Notes under the pieces: generated by a model
Told to the model about the DNA's origin: nothing
Seen by the model: only the letters and a program-made list of their open reading frames with translations
The model's database searches: none
Translations under genes and position numbers: made by a program
Part shown: positions 63,502-64,000 of the stretch, in pieces
Position numbering within the stretch: position 1 is the first letter of the stretch
Layout of the letters: every line of letters begins with the position of its first letter
NCBI GenBank assembly: GCA_902599045.1
Contig: CACKEA010000002.1
Location: 1 to 64,000 of the forward strand
Source: an uncultured Alphaproteobacteria bacterium
Lineage (GTDB): Bacteria; Pseudomonadota; Alphaproteobacteria; HIMB59
DNA: 64,000 bases
Reading direction: 5' to 3'

Positions 63502-64000
63502 TACCAAGTTCTTTTAAATCTTGATATCGATCTCCAATTCTATGATGGGGTCTTCCACCGTCAGCTCCACCCAAAGCAATAACAATTTCGTTCGCAGCTG
63601 GGCTATCTGAAATAGCAAATTGAATTGTGTGATAATGAGATCTTTTGCCAGGATCGTGTTTGTCCATTAAGGGTATCATTATAGGGGCATTAGCTGGCCC
63701 TCTGGTATTTGTAAAAATTAGATAAGTTTTTGCATCAACTGCATTTCGAAAAAAGTTTCCAAATCTAAGTGTATGAGTAAAGGCAGAACCATGCTCCATT
63801 TCCCCCTCAGTTCCCACTACTGCAGCCTTACCGTAGGCTTCAACTTGATCGGGACCTCCAGCAATTTTAAGTATTCTCTCAGATAATTCTTGTCCTAAAA
63901 TTGGTGCAAATGATTGAATTTCTGGTTTTAAATCATCAATATATTTACCAGACCAAGGATTTTTTATTACAGCTGCAACAGCAAATATATGCAGAGGTTT
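63473..64000 (-). CDS. AA_synth (DUF1185) family protein, 5' part outside window
   Basis: C-terminal ~175 residues of a protein in the amino acid synthesis family (Pfam AA_synth/DUF1185). The frame is open to the right edge: the 61 codons before the GTG at 63817 read KPLHIFAVAAVIKNPWSGKY and onward without a stop. Features are GTEGEMEHGSAFTHTLRFGNFFR, IPLMDKHDPGKRSHYHTIQFAI and ALGGADGGRPHHRIGDR, with many conserved His, Asp and Arg. The family name is historical; biochemical function is not settled. It is upstream of and overlaps the hydrolase gene. Confidence 0.82.
   Translation of the reverse strand, partial: KPLHIFAVAAVIKNPWSGKYIDDLKPEIQSFAPILGQELSERILKIAGGPDQVEAYGKAAVVGTEGEMEHGSAFTHTLRFGNFFRNAVDAKTYLIFTNTRGPANAPIMIPLMDKHDPGKRSHYHTIQFAISDSPAANEIVIALGGADGGRPHHRIGDRYQDLKELGNDIDDPAKK

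Noticed and set aside
1-64000. CRISPR array, prophage, insertion sequence, toxin-antitoxin or restriction system
   Set aside because: No direct-repeat arrays, transposase, integrase, phage structural or nuclease-methylase genes are seen; gene content and base use look uniform throughout.

Overview
The window is 64 kb of compact, AT-rich (about 30% GC by eye) chromosome from a streamlined alphaproteobacterium, most likely a marine SAR11-, HIMB59- or AEGEAN-169-like lineage. Supporting evidence: a split proton-translocating transhydrogenase (pntAA-pntAB-pntB), an rpsU/coq9 divergent pair, the order lgt - NDUFAF7-type methyltransferase - pgeF beside ybjN - proC - csaA, pyk beside a DUF1244 gene, a CHCC zinc-finger protein of the NDUFS6 type, and a petABC bc1 operon. 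No rRNA, prophage, insertion sequence, integrase or CRISPR array is visible. The lineage is an inference; there is no 16S gene to settle it.

Layout. 1-3.5 kb: end of ispE, tRNA-Gln(TTG), the ABC-F ATPase uup, a C-terminally short CCA-adding-type nucleotidyltransferase, and convergent trmL. 3.6-6.1 kb: cytochrome bc1 (petABC). 6.1-11.9 kb, minus strand: lgt, a SAM methyltransferase, pgeF, prs, rplY, pth, ychF. 11.9-14.2 kb: a doubtful UbiK-like frame, ybjN-like, proC, a TetR-like remnant, csaA-like. 14.2-16.5 kb, minus: MarR-type regulator, OmpR-type regulator, EnvZ-type kinase; then ilvE. 17.4-20.5 kb, minus: uvrC-pgsA-moaD-moaE. 20.6-25 kb: selO-like, LysR, CHCC zinc finger, htpG. 24.9-29.1 kb: M17 aminopeptidase, lytic-transglycosylase-like lipoprotein, gshA, gshB. 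29.1-34.2 kb, minus: uvrB, CaCA antiporter, AsmA-like. 34.3-40.4 kb: aspartate aminotransferase, pyk (minus), DUF1244, M3 peptidase, ABC1/UbiB-like kinase.

40.4-46.3 kb: a Fur/Zur-family regulator, a 458-bp AT-rich island with two near-identical Zur-type palindromes and two perfect DnaA boxes, then a complete five-gene Liv-type ABC importer. 46.2-49.6 kb: two possible microproteins and the transhydrogenase operon, with rpsU convergent to it. 49.6-59.4 kb: coq9, small secreted or membrane proteins, aldehyde and iron-type alcohol dehydrogenases, hisN-type phosphatase, DsbA/FrnE-type protein, a BASS symporter, 3-hydroxyisobutyrate-dehydrogenase-type enzyme, thioesterase, lhgO-type oxidase and a peroxiredoxin. 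59.5 kb: a probable independent small RNA with its own promoter and terminator. 60.1-64 kb, minus: a catabolic-looking cluster (AA_synth/DUF1185 protein cut by the window edge, alpha/beta hydrolase, LLM flavin monooxygenase, aldehyde dehydrogenase).

Most genes are core housekeeping. The parts most worth a second look are the island at 40.8-41.3 kb with its histidine-free Zur-like regulator, the structured RNA at 59.53-59.63 kb, the edge catabolic cluster, and the packing of genes: all eleven convergent gene pairs either overlap at their stop codons or are at most 2 bp apart, leaving no room for conventional terminators.
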